Source: Skermania piniformis (GTDB lineage Bacteria; Actinomycetota; Actinomycetes; Mycobacteriales; Mycobacteriaceae). Taken from it: 64,000 nt of DNA. The stretch spans positions 3,728,603 to 3,792,602 of the forward strand of contig NZ_CP079105.1 of the NCBI RefSeq assembly GCF_019285775.1, in the 5' to 3' direction. Positions 7,976-18,929 of the stretch are shown here, piece by piece; the stretch's first letter is position 1; each line of letters begins with the position of its first letter. The translations under genes and the position numbers were made by a program. The notes beneath the pieces are model-generated. The model was not told where the DNA came from, ran no database searches, and worked only from the letters and a program-made list of their open reading frames with translations.

Positions 7976-9115
7976 CTACGGGTCGTGCACAGCCCTGGCG
8001 GCGACGAGTTCGTCGACGACTCCAGGTTTCAGACCCCATGCGCCGAGGGTGTCGGCGATATCTTTCGCGCCGTGATTGACCAGGCCGGGCTCGGCGGACG
8101 CGGTACGGCTGAACCGGGGTGCCGGCGCAGGCTGCAGCGCATCGCCGACTTTGATGAAAGCACGTCGTGCCTGGTTGTGGGGGTGCTCGTGGGCCTCCCA
8201 CGGCGTGAGCACCGGCGATACGCAGGCATCGGAGTCGGCGAAGATCTCGGTCCATTCGGCCCGGGTCTTCTGCGCGAACACCCCGGCAATGGCGTTGCGG
8301 ACTTCCGGCCAGCCACGGGCATCGAGCTGGTTCGGAAGTTCGGCGTCGGCAAGCCCGAGCTTGGCGAGCAGTTGCGCGTAGAAGTGCGGTTCGACGCATC
8401 CGACGGCCATGAACTTGCCGTCGGCGGTTTCGTAGGTGTCGTAGAACGGGGCGCCACCGTCGAGGGCGTTGGTTCCGCGTTCGCCGGGCCACATCCCGGC
8501 CGCGCGCATGCCGTGCAGGAAGGTGGTCAGCAACGCCGCCCCGTCCACCATCGCCGCATCCACCACTTGTCCCCGGCCGGACTGGTCGCGCTCGTACAAC
8601 GCCGACACGATGCCGAGCGCCAGCATCAGCCCGCCGCCGGCGAAATCCGCGAGCAGATTCTGCGGGGCGTGCGGGCGTTCGCCCGCTCGCCCGATGGGCT
8701 CGAGGGCACCGGCGATGGCGATGTAGTTGATGTCGTGTCCGGCTCGCGCTGCCAGCGGACCGTCCTGGCCCCAGCCGGTCATCCGGCCGTACACCAGTCG
8801 AGGATTCAAGCCGCACAATGCTTCCGGCCCGATACCGAGGCGCTCGGCGACACCGGGACGGTAGCCCTCTACGAAGACGTCCGCGTGGGCCACGACCTCG
8901 TGGACCACGCGGACACCGGTGGGTGTTTTCAGATCGACGGCGATGGTCCGTCGGCCGCGGTCGAGCACCCCCGGTGGGGTGACCAGTCCGGCGTGGGCAC
9001 CGGCACGGTCGATCCGCAACACCTCGGCGCCGAGATCCGCCAGGATCATGCACCCGAACGGGGCCGGCGCCAGGCCGGCCATTTCGACGACCTTCACGCC
9101 ACTCAACGGACCCAT
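7976..9115 (-). CDS. Family III CoA-transferase, alpha-methylacyl-CoA racemase type
   Basis: A 379-residue CaiB/BaiF-family protein. It has MAGLAPAPFGCMILADLGAEVLRIDR near the N-terminus, GHDINYIAIAGAL with the His of the racemase pair near residue 126, and LLADFAGGG with the Asp near 157. Alpha-methylacyl-CoA racemases epimerise the 2-methyl centre of branched acyl-CoAs so that stereospecific acyl-CoA dehydrogenases can act. It is the last gene of the operon running from 14599, next to an acyl-CoA dehydrogenase. The substrate is likely a branched or steroid/terpenoid acyl-CoA, by inference. Confidence 0.85.
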   Translation of the reverse strand: MGPLSGVKVVEMAGLAPAPFGCMILADLGAEVLRIDRAGAHAGLVTPPGVLDRGRRTIAVDLKTPTGVRVVHEVVAHADVFVEGYRPGVAERLGIGPEALCGLNPRLVYGRMTGWGQDGPLAARAGHDINYIAIAGALEPIGRAGERPHAPQNLLADFAGGGLMLALGIVSALYERDQSGRGQVVDAAMVDGAALLTTFLHGMRAAGMWPGERGTNALDGGAPFYDTYETADGKFMAVGCVEPHFYAQLLAKLGLADAELPNQLDARGWPEVRNAIAGVFAQKTRAEWTEIFADSDACVSPVLTPWEAHEHPHNQARRAFIKVGDALQPAPAPRFSRTASAEPGLVNHGAKDIADTLGAWGLKPGVVDELVAARAVHDP

Positions 9116-9143
9116 GTTGTGACCTTCTTTCTTCGCGACAGTG

Positions 9144-10288
<1,145 letters not shown>

Positions 10289-10292
<4 letters not shown>

Positions 10293-11152
10293 GAGATTCC
10301 CTTGTGTCGTTTCTTGATTTCGTCGATCAGTGCGCGGGCGTGGGCCACGACCGCGTCGGGAGCGTCGAGTTGCGGGCAGTGACCGATGCGGTTCAGCAAC
10401 ACCAGTCGGCTGCCCGGATTGGCGTGGTGCAGGGTGCGGCCGGCCGAAACCGGCACCAGACGGTCAGCCGTTCCGTGCAGGACGGTCATCGGTACCCCGA
10501 CACCGCCGTGCTCGACCGATGCGTCGAGTTCGGCGATGATTTGAGCGCCGAGAAGCAACAGCCGCCGGGCCGCGGCGAAATCGGCCACTGAGGCGCCGAA
10601 GGACGCAACGACCCGGGCGTCGACCGTGCCGCGCTCACCGTAGAGCAGCCAACCCAAGGCCCAGCGGGTCGTCGCTTGGTGCAGCCACCACGGCACCTGC
10701 AGGACCGGCATCCGGCGCAGCACCCGGGATACGTACGGCACCGATCCGGTCAGCCGATTCCAGCCGTGCCCCGCCGCACCCAGCGCCAGCACCGCCCCCA
10801 CCGCCGGGTTGGCGGTCCGGGCGGCCCGCACCGCGACGGCCGCGCCGAGCGAATTCCCCACGACCACAACCGGTCCGTCGGTTCCATGCCGGGCGACGAC
10901 GTCGGAGACGAACGCGTCGAGCTGAGGCATCAACGCACCCGGACGTAACCGATCGGCGCGGCCGAAACCAGGAAGATCGACGGCGAGCGCGGACTGGCCG
11001 AGCTCATGGCACCGCTGCAGAACCAGACGCCAGGTGTCGGCGCAATCTCCAAACCCGTGGAACAGCAGTAGCGTCGGTGTCTCACCGCTCACCGCCAGCT
11101 CGCGTGTCCGGAACCCGCCGTAGGAATTCGGCCGTTCCTGGATGGTCGTCAC
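10289..11152 (-). CDS. Alpha/beta hydrolase
   Basis: A 287-residue alpha/beta-fold hydrolase from GTG 11150-11152. It has the oxyanion segment LLFHGFGDCADTW, the nucleophile elbow VVGNSLGAAV near residue 93, VLHGTADRLVP with the acid, and a final HCPQLDAPDAV with the catalytic His. It lies between the SDR and the acyl-CoA dehydrogenase in a tightly packed operon (5 bp and a 4-bp overlap). A role as thioesterase or esterase feeding or releasing the acyl chain is possible, but the sequence does not show it. Confidence 0.85.
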
Positions 11153-11157
11153 TTCGC

Positions 11158-12036
11158 CTAGGCCCAGGCGGCCAGCCGTTTGTGGATGTCGTCGATCTGC
11201 CACGGCCCGTCGGTTTCGACGGTCTGCCCGATCTGCATCGGTGTCACCTCCGAGATGGCGCCGCCCTGGACGGCGAACACCTTCCCGCTGAAAGGACACT
11301 CGTCGCTGGCCAGATACGCCACCACGGGCGCGATGTTGTCCGGGCTGAACGCGTCGAACTCGCCGTCTGGCACCTCGGCGGCGAAAATCGCGCCCATGCC
11401 CGGGGTGGCCAACGTCAACCGGGTCCGCGCGACGGGTGCGATCGCGTTCACCCGAACCCCGTAACGCTCCAGCTCCGCGGCGGCCACCGCGGTGAGCGCG
11501 GCGATACCCGCCTTGGCCGCGCCGTAGTTGCCCTGGCCCGGATTGACCATGAAGGTGCCCGACGCCGACGCGGTGTTGATGACCGCGGCTTTGACTGCCT
11601 CGCCGGCTTTCGACTGCGCCTTCCAGTACGCGGCGGCGTGGTGCAGCACGGCGGCATGGCCTTTGAGGTGCACTGCGATCACCGAATCCCACTCTGACTC
11701 GGTCACTCCGGCGACGAACGCGTCACGCAGGATGCCGGCATTGTTCACCACGATGTCGAGCCCGCCGTACTCGGCGACGGCCTGATCGACCAGACCCTTG
11801 GCGCCGGCCCAGTCGGCGATGTTGTCGGTGTTGGCCACCGCACGGCCGCCCGCGGCAACGATTTCGTCGACGACCTGCTGCGCCGGACCGGTATCGGCGC
11901 CGCTGCCGTCGTTGGCGCCGCCGAGGTCGTTGACGACGACCAGGGCACCCTCGGCGGCGAAAAGTAGCGCGTGCGCCCGGCCGATGCCGCGGCCCGCTCC
12001 GGTGATGACGGCGACCTTGTCCTGCAAAACAGCCAT
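11158..12036 (-). CDS. SDR 3-hydroxyacyl-CoA dehydrogenase (Hsd4A-like)
   Basis: A 292-residue short-chain dehydrogenase with VITGAGRGIGRAHALLFA at the N-terminus, VVVNDLGG, NNAGILRD near residue 99 and the catalytic NYGAAKAG. The VVNDLGGANDGSGAD stretch is typical of the 17beta-HSD4/multifunctional-enzyme-2 dehydrogenase domain, which oxidises 3-hydroxyacyl-CoAs. In this operon it pairs with the MaoC hydratase (13748-14599) and the thiolase (12531-13751). The start has only a weak purine-rich upstream sequence. Confidence 0.88.
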   Translation of the reverse strand: MAVLQDKVAVITGAGRGIGRAHALLFAAEGALVVVNDLGGANDGSGADTGPAQQVVDEIVAAGGRAVANTDNIADWAGAKGLVDQAVAEYGGLDIVVNNAGILRDAFVAGVTESEWDSVIAVHLKGHAAVLHHAAAYWKAQSKAGEAVKAAVINTASASGTFMVNPGQGNYGAAKAGIAALTAVAAAELERYGVRVNAIAPVARTRLTLATPGMGAIFAAEVPDGEFDAFSPDNIAPVVAYLASDECPFSGKVFAVQGGAISEVTPMQIGQTVETDGPWQIDDIHKRLAAWA

Positions 12037-12069
12037 GGTGAAAGCTCCCTAACGATCGATGTGTTCCGG

Positions 12070-12501
12070 TCAGCTGACGAGTGCGGCGAGCTTGTCCAGC
12101 GATGCCTCGACTTCTTTTCCGGCGCTACGCTCGATGGCTTTGCCGATCGCCCCGACCACCATCTGACCTTCGAACTCCGCGTCGATCGCGGCGCTCGACC
12201 CGTCACCGTCTGCGCCGACCGACATGGTGAACGAGATCTTGGCCCCGGCCAGGCCGGTGCCGGAGATCTTGAGCGCCCTGGGGACCTCGCACTCGGTCAC
12301 GGTCCAGTCGATCTTGTTGGTCATGCCCATGACGGTGCACATCTCGGTGAACGTGGAGCCCACACTCACCTCGGTCGGCGGCTCGCCGCGCCATCCATCG
12401 TGGATGGTCAGCCAGTCCGGGTAGCTGCTGGGGTTGGCGAGCAGCGCCCACACCTTCTCCGGTGCAGCATCGATCTGCTTGGTCACGTCAACTTTGGCCA
12501 T
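12070..12501 (-). CDS. SRPBCC-family (polyketide cyclase/START-like) protein
   Basis: A 143-residue START/SRPBCC fold: MAKVDVTKQIDAAPEKVWALLAN, then YPDWLTIHDGW, and a C-terminal long helix from VGAIGKAIERSAGKEV. Such proteins bind hydrophobic ligands; many in mycobacteria have no assigned function. Its place inside the beta-oxidation operon suggests that it binds the acyl substrate or an intermediate. That is inference from context only. Confidence 0.8.
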   Translation of the reverse strand: MAKVDVTKQIDAAPEKVWALLANPSSYPDWLTIHDGWRGEPPTEVSVGSTFTEMCTVMGMTNKIDWTVTECEVPRALKISGTGLAGAKISFTMSVGADGDGSSAAIDAEFEGQMVVGAIGKAIERSAGKEVEASLDKLAALVS

Positions 12502-12530
12502 GAATTGTTCCTTCTCTCGCGTGGTGGGTG

Positions 12531-13751
12531 TCAGCGTTGCGCGGGGCGGTAGGCGGTCACCACGACGGCACCGCCGAGGCCGATGTTGTGCTGTAGTGCG
12601 ATGCCGGATGTCGTTGCAGCGGAATCGACTTGGCGTTTGTCGGCGGTGCCGCGCAGCTGCCAGGTGAGCTCAGTAGCCTGGGCCAGTCCGGTAGCGCCCA
12701 AGGGGTGGCCCTTGGATATCAGCCCGCCGGACGGGTTGACCACCCAGCGCCCGCCGTAGGTGGTGTCGCCGGCGTCGATCAGCTTGCCGCCTTCGCCCTC
12801 GCCGCACAGACTCAACGCCTCGTAGGTGAGCAGTTCGTTGACCGAGAAGCAGTCGTGCAACTCGATGACATCGATGTCGTCCGGACCGATGCCGGCCTGC
12901 TCGTAGACCTTTCGCGCGGCGTGACGCGTCATATCCGCACCGACGATGGTGATGGCGGAGTGGTCGCCGAAGGTGGACGCCAGATCGGTGACCATGGCCT
13001 GGCCGACGATCTCGACCGCCTGAGCGGCCAGGTCGTGTTCGTCGACGAAGCGCTCGCTGGCGACGATCACCGCCCCGGAGCCGTCGGAGGTCGGCGAGCA
13101 CTGCAGCCGGGTCAACCCGGCGGGCTCGTAGATCATCTTCGCCGACGTGACCTCGTCGAGGGTGTATTCGTCCTGGAACTGGGCGTACGGGTTGTTCACC
13201 GAATGGCGGTGGTTCTTCTCGCCGATCTTGGCGAACTGCTCGGTGGTGGTGCCGTAGCGCTGCATGTGCTCCACGCCGGCGGCACCGAACATCCACGGCG
13301 CGGGCGGGAACGCGAACTCGAAAAGTTCCGCCTCGGCCTGGATGTGCCGCATCAAGGGTTGTTCGCGGTCCTCGTAACTGGTCGCCAGCGATCCCGGCTG
13401 CATCTTCTCGAAGCCCAACGCCAGCGCGCAGTCGGCCAGCCCTCCGCGAATCGACCGCGCCGCCAGGTACAGCGCGGTGGAGCCGGTGGAGCAGTTGTTG
13501 TTGACGTTGGTGATCGGGATCCCGGTCATGCCGAGCTCGTAGACCGCACGTTGCCCCGACGTCGATTCGCCGAACACGAACCCGACGTGCGCCTCCTCGA
13601 TCTGGTCGTAGCGCAGCCCGGCGTCCGCTAGCGCCTTCGTGCCGGCTTCGGCCGCCATGGCCGGGTAGTCCCACCCCTCGCGGGCACCCGGCTTCTCGAA
13701 CTTCGTCATGCCGACCCCGACGACGAAGACGCGGTTGCGTCCCATGATCAT
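12531..13751 (-). CDS. Thiolase-fold lipid-transfer protein (SCP-x thiolase type)
   Basis: A 406-residue thiolase of the SCP-x/lipid-transfer group. It has the catalytic Cys in [14 protein letters not shown] near residue 90, [18 protein letters not shown] near 300, and [17 protein letters not shown] near 350 with the His. The group cleaves 3-ketoacyl-CoAs, often branched or steroidal ones. ATG 13751 (with GGAGGG just upstream) is chosen; ATG 13745 is also possible. The start overlaps the stop of the MaoC gene. It completes the beta-oxidation set of this operon. Confidence 0.9.
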   Translation of the reverse strand: MIMGRNRVFVVGVGMTKFEKPGAREGWDYPAMAAEAGTKALADAGLRYDQIEEAHVGFVFGESTSGQRAVYELGMTGIPITNVNNNCSTGSTALYLAARSIRGGLADCALALGFEKMQPGSLATSYEDREQPLMRHIQAEAELFEFAFPPAPWMFGAAGVEHMQRYGTTTEQFAKIGEKNHRHSVNNPYAQFQDEYTLDEVTSAKMIYEPAGLTRLQCSPTSDGSGAVIVASERFVDEHDLAAQAVEIVGQAMVTDLASTFGDHSAITIVGADMTRHAARKVYEQAGIGPDDIDVIELHDCFSVNELLTYEALSLCGEGEGGKLIDAGDTTYGGRWVVNPSGGLISKGHPLGATGLAQATELTWQLRGTADKRQVDSAATTSGIALQHNIGLGGAVVVTAYRPAQR

Positions 13752-14599
13752 GCTCCCTCCACCTCTGCCAGACCGTCCTTGATCAGGATCTGGCCCTCGT
13801 TGCTGAGGCTTTCGAATCGAAGTGTCCCGTTGCCGGTGTCCCAGATCGAGGTCGTCATGACTTGGCCGGGACGTCCGGGCGTCGCGAAGCGCACCGCGAG
13901 TCGTTTGAGTCGTTCGGGGTTGCCGGGTGCCACCTGGTTCAGCACCGCGTGCGAGGTGAAAGCCATCGTGCACAGGCCGTGCATGATGATCCCAGGCAGA
14001 CCCATGCTTTTGGCGAACTCGTCGTCGAGATGGATCGGCATCGGATCGCCCGCCGGTTCGGCGTAGCGAAACGTCTGGTCCTCGTCGAACTTCTGCTCCA
14101 TCACGAAGTCTGCACTGCGCGAGCGCAGCTGCTCGTCGAAGGTGTGCTCGGGAGCCAGGGCGCCGACCTCGTGCGGCCACTGACCGCCCTTGAAGAACCC
14201 GGTGAAGTACTGCTCGTTGACCAGCTCTCCCGCCTCGTCTCGAGTCTCGGCGAGCGAGGTGACGACCACTCCGGAGGACTTCCCGTGGATGCCGACAACC
14301 TTGCAGCGCACCTTGAGGACATCCCCGGGAACGATGGGCCGGTAGAACCGAAAATCCTGCTCGCCGTGCAGTATTCGCAACATGAGCTCGTCGGGGACGG
14401 CGCTCATCGTGGTCTCGGCCAGGCTCGCGATAGCCGGAACGACGGCGAACACCGGCGGGGCCAGCGTGCCGTCGAGGTGCTGCGCGATGGGATCATTGGT
14501 CGCCTTGGCATAGTCGACCGACCGCTCGAGGTCGACCGGAAAGGTGATTGTCTCGCCCCACTGGTCCAGGACGGCGGTGTCGAACACGTGGTCTGCCAT
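13748..14599 (-). CDS. MaoC-family enoyl-CoA hydratase (first gene of the operon)
   Basis: A 283-residue double-hotdog protein. The C-terminal half has [17 protein letters not shown] and [11 protein letters not shown], the catalytic layout of R-specific enoyl-CoA hydratases. ATG 14599 is preferred to the upstream frame start at 14635 by alignment ([10 protein letters not shown]). No Shine-Dalgarno sequence is seen, so the transcript may be leaderless. It heads the left-running seven-gene operon and faces a divergent AraC regulator across 98 bp. Confidence 0.87.
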   Translation of the reverse strand: MADHVFDTAVLDQWGETITFPVDLERSVDYAKATNDPIAQHLDGTLAPPVFAVVPAIASLAETTMSAVPDELMLRILHGEQDFRFYRPIVPGDVLKVRCKVVGIHGKSSGVVVTSLAETRDEAGELVNEQYFTGFFKGGQWPHEVGALAPEHTFDEQLRSRSADFVMEQKFDEDQTFRYAEPAGDPMPIHLDDEFAKSMGLPGIIMHGLCTMAFTSHAVLNQVAPGNPERLKRLAVRFATPGRPGQVMTTSIWDTGNGTLRFESLSNEGQILIKDGLAEVEGA

Positions 14600-14697
14600 G
14601 ACAGAAAACGTAGGTCGAACCCGAGTTCCGGCCAATGACTGCCGCTAGCGTCTTTCGTGACCGAACGGCGCATCGCCTTGGTGCTACCTTGACCGCC

Positions 14698-15708
14698 ATG
14701 ACGCGGCGTACCGTGGCGATCCAGTTCGTCCGCTCGGCGCTGCAGTCCGCCCAACTGCACGGTCTCGACGTCACCGCCGCTCTCACGCTTGCCAGCATCA
14801 CACCCGAGTTGCTCGGTCAGGACTCCACGCGCGTCACCCGGGAGCAGGCGAACCGCGTGGTGCAGGCGTTGTGGAACGCCACCAACGACGAGTTGGCCGG
14901 GTTCGGTCCCAAACCCATCCCGCGCGGGACCTTCCGGATGATGACTTTGGGTGTCATCCACGCGCCCGATCTGCGCGAAGCCTTGCGCCGGCTCGTCGAA
15001 TTCTCCCGAATTGCTGCCGGTTTCGATGCGGTCGAGACCTTCGACGATTCCGGTCAGGTGCGGCTTGCGCTGTATCCGGGCGGCCGCAGCGAAGCTGACC
15101 ATCTCGTCGTCGACATCATCATTGCGGTGTTCCACCGCTTCGCCAGCTGGCTCATCGGTGAGCGGATCCAGCTGAACTCGGTCGAGTTACCGGGGGCCAC
15201 CCCGCCCTACGCCGCCGACTATCTGCTGATCTATGGCACCGCCCCCTGCTTCGGCGCCCCGGCCGGCGGGATCATGTTCGACACGGTTTATCTGGACAAA
15301 CCGGTGATCCGCGCCGAAGCCGAACTGTTCGAATTTCTCCGCGCCGCTCCCAACGACCTGCTTTTCCGCAACGACTACAACCCGACCACCTCCAGCCGGG
15401 TCCGCAAGATACTCGAACGTACATCCGACGACGAGGCGGTCAACGCCCCGGACGTGGCCACCCGACTGCATATCAGCCCCCAGCACCTGCGCCGACTGCT
15501 GCGTGAGGAGGGCACCACGTTCCGCGACATCAAAGAAGAGATCCTGCGCGACGAGGCGATCGCCAGTCTGGTGACGGGAAGCGAATCCATCGAGCAACTG
15601 TCCGATCGGCTCGGCTTTTCCGAACCCAGCGCGTTCCGGCGCGCCTTCCGCCGGTGGACCGGCAGCCCACCAGGCGCCTACCGTCCAAGCACGTCCCCGA
15701 GCGATTAG
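14698..15708 (+). CDS. AraC-family regulator with AraC-type N-terminal ligand domain
   Basis: A 336-residue regulator. The first ~190 residues form the Arabinose_bd-type domain (PF12625-like; IPRGTFRMMTLGVIHAPDLREAL is typical). The last ~90 residues carry two HTH units: DVATRLHISPQHLRRLLR and IEQLSDRLGFSEPSAFRRAF, ending WTGSPPGAYR. ATG 14698 is chosen over the frame start at 14635. It is divergent from the beta-oxidation operon and very probably activates it on binding the pathway substrate or an early intermediate. Confidence 0.9.
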   Translation: MTRRTVAIQFVRSALQSAQLHGLDVTAALTLASITPELLGQDSTRVTREQANRVVQALWNATNDELAGFGPKPIPRGTFRMMTLGVIHAPDLREALRRLVEFSRIAAGFDAVETFDDSGQVRLALYPGGRSEADHLVVDIIIAVFHRFASWLIGERIQLNSVELPGATPPYAADYLLIYGTAPCFGAPAGGIMFDTVYLDKPVIRAEAELFEFLRAAPNDLLFRNDYNPTTSSRVRKILERTSDDEAVNAPDVATRLHISPQHLRRLLREEGTTFRDIKEEILRDEAIASLVTGSESIEQLSDRLGFSEPSAFRRAFRRWTGSPPGAYRPSTSPSD

Positions 15709-15771
15709 GTCATACACTGCGCGCCCCTCGGTCCTCACACCTCGGTTCGCCGCGCCCATATTGTTCGGCGC

Positions 15772-16605
15772 ATGGCATCGACGGCATCGGTACACGGCAA
15801 GGTTGTCGTTATCACCGGGGGCGCGCGCGGTATTGGACTTGCGACCGCCCAGGCTCTGCATCGGCTCGGCGCGCAGGTCGCCATCGGCGACATCGACGAC
15901 GTCGTGGCCAAGGAGGTCGCCGAGAGCGCCGGGCTGCCGCTCTCGGGCAAACTCGACGTCACCAACAGCGAGTCGTTCACCGCTTTCCTCGACCAGGTCG
16001 AAAATACCCTCGGCCCCATCGACGTGCTGGTCAACAACGCCGGCATCATGCCGGTCGGCCGCCTGATCGACGAGCCGGACACCGTGACGCGGCGCATCAT
16101 CGACATCAACGTGATGGGCGTGATTCACGGGTCCAAACTCGCCGCGCAACGCATGGTGGCGCGCCGGCGTGGTCACATCATCAACGTGGCGTCGCTGGCC
16201 GGCGAAATGTACGCCGCCGGGATGGCCACCTACTGCGCCAGCAAGTACGCCGTGGTGGGCTTCACCGACTCGGCCCGCGTGGAACACCGCGGCACCGGCG
16301 TTGATTTCTCCCTGGTGATGCCCTCGTTCGTCAATACCGAGCTCACCGCCGGAACCAGCGGTATCCGGGGTGTCAAGAACGCCGAGCCGGCCGATATCGC
16401 CGCCGCCATCGCGGCACTGATCATCAACCCCCGGCCACGAGTGCGCGTCACCAAACTCATGGGAGCGATTTCAGCTGCCCAACAACATATCCCGCGCGCT
16501 ATCGGTGAAGCCATCACCCGAGCGCTCGGCGGGGACACGGTGTTCACCGACGACGTCGACACCGAGAAACGCCGGGCCTACGAACAGCGCGCCCGCAACG
16601 GCTGA
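15772..16605 (+). CDS. SDR-family oxidoreductase
   Basis: A 277-residue classical SDR: VVITGGARGIGLATAQAL, DIDD cofactor acid, NNAGIMPVG, INVASLAGEMY and the catalytic YCASKYAVVGF. The C-terminus VRVTKLMGAISAA is like actinobacterial SDRs found beside Baeyer-Villiger monooxygenases and AraC regulators. It lies 63 bp after the AraC gene in the same direction, so it may belong to the same regulon. An insertion element begins 48 bp downstream. Confidence 0.87.
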   Translation: MASTASVHGKVVVITGGARGIGLATAQALHRLGAQVAIGDIDDVVAKEVAESAGLPLSGKLDVTNSESFTAFLDQVENTLGPIDVLVNNAGIMPVGRLIDEPDTVTRRIIDINVMGVIHGSKLAAQRMVARRRGHIINVASLAGEMYAAGMATYCASKYAVVGFTDSARVEHRGTGVDFSLVMPSFVNTELTAGTSGIRGVKNAEPADIAAAIAALIINPRPRVRVTKLMGAISAAQQHIPRAIGEAITRALGGDTVFTDDVDTEKRRAYEQRARNG

Positions 16606-16703
16606 CCACAACCGGAAGCCGACAGAATCACCGACAAGAAAGTCTGTCACCATGAACCGTCACGGATTGGGGACCGCTTCCGATTTTGAGGAAGATGGTC
16701 ACC

Positions 16704-17021
16704 ATGTCGAAGCGTTACCCGCCCGAGGTTCGTGAGAAGGCGTTGCGGCTGGCTCTGGATCGGTTGGACGAGTACGGATCCGCGTATGCGGCCGCCCAGG
16801 CGATCGGCTCGATGGTCGACGTGCATCCCGAAACGCTGCGGCTGTGGATCGTGAAGGCGCAGTCGGCCGGAGTGTCGGCATCGGCACCGACCATGCAGAC
16901 CGCCGAGCAGGTCGAGCTCGAACGGTTGCGGCGTGAGAACCGAGAACTTAAGCAGGCCAACGAGATCGTGAAGTTGGCGTCGGCTTTTTTCGCGCGGGAG
17001 CTCGACCCGCGACACCGTTGA
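16704..17021 (+). CDS. IS3-family transposase OrfA
   Basis: A 105-residue DNA-binding subunit. The N-terminus SKRYPPEVREKALRLALD and the HTH VHPETLRLWIVKA are followed by a leucine-zipper region ELERLRRENRELKQANEIVKLASAFFARELD. A T-run at 16985-16990 (T TTT TTC in the OrfA frame) is a suitable slippery site for the -1 frameshift that makes the OrfAB fusion. The stop TGA 17019-17021 overlaps the orfB frame. Confidence 0.88.
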   Translation: MSKRYPPEVREKALRLALDRLDEYGSAYAAAQAIGSMVDVHPETLRLWIVKAQSAGVSASAPTMQTAEQVELERLRRENRELKQANEIVKLASAFFARELDPRHR

Positions 17022-17944
17022 TCGTCGGCTTCATCGACCAGTACTGCCAGGTCTAGGGCGTCGAGTCGCTCTGCGCCGCGCTCACCGAGCACGGCATCCA
17101 GATCGCACCCCGGACCTACCGCAAAGCCCGCTATCGGCCGGCCTCGGCTCGCGATGTCGCCGACGCACACCTCGAGCACGCGCTGCGGCAGCTGCGGGGC
17201 ACGCCCGAGGAAATGTACCGACGCCGCAAGATGACCCGCTACCTGCGCCGAGCAGGACACGACGTGGCGTTCTGCACCGTCGACCGGATCATGCGCGATC
17301 TCGGTATGAACGGGGTGGTCAGAGGCCGCACGCTGCGCACGACGATCCCCGCGAAGGACGGTGTGCGGGCCGGTGACCGGCTCAACCGCGACTTCACCGC
17401 CGCGGCACCGGACCTGGTGTGGGTCGCCGACTTCACCTACGTGTCGACCTGGACCGGCTGGGCCTACGTCGCGTTCGTGTTCGACGCCTGCTCCCGCGCG
17501 ATCGTCGGGTGGACCGCGTCGAGTACGAAGACCACGGGGTTGGTGTCCAAAGCGCTCAACATGGCGGTCTGGCGGCGCGAGCACTACGGGCGCCCGATCG
17601 AACCCGGACTGATCCACCACTGGGATGCCGGGTCGCAATACACGTCCGTGAAGTTCACTGAATCCCTTGCTCTGCGAGGGCTCTCGGCGTCGATCGGGAG
17701 TGTCGGCGACGCCTATGGCAACGCGCTCGCCGAGTCGATCATCGGGTTGTTCAAGACCGAGGTCGTGCGCCGGCACGGGCCGTTCAAGACCGTCGACGAC
17801 GTCGAGTACGCACTCATGGAACGGGTCGACTGGTACAACAACGCACGTCTGCACTCACGGCTGGACTACCTCACCCCGGTCGAGTACGAGACCGCCCACT
17901 ACGCTCGAAACCCGGCACGCCGACCGGCGCTGGTCAACACCTGA
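17018..17944 (+). pseudogene. IS3-family transposase OrfB, inactivated
   Basis: The frame that begins at TTG 17018 carries TAG at 17054-17056 after 12 codons, then continues open to 17944. The DDE catalytic core remains: WVADFTYVSTWTGW, HHWDAGSQYTS and GNALAESIIGLFKTE. The usual HHSDxGSQY motif has Trp in place of Ser. With the amber stop, full-length OrfAB cannot be made unless read through. The C-terminal end DWYNNARLHSRLDYLTPVEYE is complete. Confidence 0.88.
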
Positions 17945-17992
17945 AGCCGGTCCCTTACCCCGTGACGGTTCAAGAACTGGCGTAACTTCGGA

Positions 17993-18868
17993 CTAACCCA
18001 GGAACGCAGTTCGGTTCTCGGTCATTGCCGTGAGCTTGTCCTGCATCAGCGCCTCGATCCGGTCGCCGAACGCCTCGGCCGACTCCTCGTCGCGCGCAGT
18101 CATCGGCGGCAGTACCGACGTCGACAGTTTGGTCGGCAGCGGCACGTACGGCAGCATCCCTGCGCCGCCCACGGACAGTCCGAGCGGAAACGACAGTGTG
18201 ATGGGCATCGCCTTCAGGCGAAAACTCTTGTCGAGCCCGAGGACACGCGCGAGCCGCGCTCCCGAGGAGAGGGAGATCACCGACTCGCCGCCACCGGCGG
18301 TGACGATCGGCACGATCGGCACACCGGCATCGAGAGCCAGACGGACGAAACCTCGGCGACCACCGAAGACGATCTTGTTGCGATCACTCCAGGTCTTGAA
18401 CGCATCGAGATCGCCGCCCGGCAGCACGAGAACATGCGCGCCGGCGGCAAATGCCGCCTCGGCGCTCTCCCGGCTGGCCGGTCGCGCACCCAGCGGTTCG
18501 ATGTATTTGCCTACCTTCAGTGTCCAGGCCGACTGATGGGTGAGCATCACGACGTCCTGCTCGACTCCCAGCTCGGTGAGAGCCGCGAAAATTGCCAGGA
18601 TGTTGAGATCGAACAGACCCCCGAAGCCATGGTTGGCGACGAAGAGCACCGGGCCCTCGATTGCCGGGTCAGCCGTGCCGTCGATGTCGAGCCGGTTGTA
18701 GCGCCGAACGAAGTCCACACCGAGCTTGCGCACCAGCGACAGGGCCATTCGTACCGGATCCGCTGTCCCGTCGCTGTCCTCGCGGTCGCGATCCTCATCG
18801 ACGATGTCTCGAAGTGCTTGCGACAGTCGTTCGGCGTCGGACGACGGCGCGTTGTCGGATGCGTTCAT
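17993..18868 (-). CDS. Lysophospholipid acyltransferase/DAGAT-like protein, copy 1
   Basis: A 291-residue acyltransferase of the PlsC/DGAT2-like group, from ATG 18866-18868. Seen are LFVANHGFGGLFDLNI with the catalytic His, HVLVLPGGDLDAFKTW, and RRGFVRLALDAGVPIVPIVTAGGGESV. The family moves acyl groups from acyl-CoA to lysophospholipids, diacylglycerol or other alcohols at the membrane. The copy at 19978-20736 shares all these motifs. This copy has about 60 extra N-terminal residues, acidic and probably disordered. It follows the amidohydrolase gene 18930-19961 by 61 bp. Confidence 0.85.
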   Translation of the reverse strand: MNASDNAPSSDAERLSQALRDIVDEDRDREDSDGTADPVRMALSLVRKLGVDFVRRYNRLDIDGTADPAIEGPVLFVANHGFGGLFDLNILAIFAALTELGVEQDVVMLTHQSAWTLKVGKYIEPLGARPASRESAEAAFAAGAHVLVLPGGDLDAFKTWSDRNKIVFGGRRGFVRLALDAGVPIVPIVTAGGGESVISLSSGARLARVLGLDKSFRLKAMPITLSFPLGLSVGGAGMLPYVPLPTKLSTSVLPPMTARDEESAEAFGDRIEALMQDKLTAMTENRTAFLG

Positions 18869-18929
18869 GGCGAGTTCCCTTCGAGGACAACGACTTGGGG
18901 TCGACTCGGGTGAGTTGTGCCGCCGTACA

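Larger units (their letters stand above)
16653..17972. mobile_element. IS3-family insertion sequence, defective copy
   Basis: A 1320-bp element with imperfect terminal inverted repeats that begin TGAACCGTCACGG at both ends. It carries orfA (16704-17021) and orfB in the -1 frame, the IS3 plan. No direct target duplication is seen (CCA on the left, AGA on the right), so an end has been altered or the flanks recombined. orfB is interrupted by a stop codon, so the element cannot move on its own. Confidence 0.9.

Noticed and set aside
14615-14640. GAAC-CCGA-GTTC as a possible KstR site in the MaoC-AraC gap
   Set aside because: The half-sites are four bases apart; KstR needs AAC-nn-GTT. It could be a site for another regulator, but nothing supports that.
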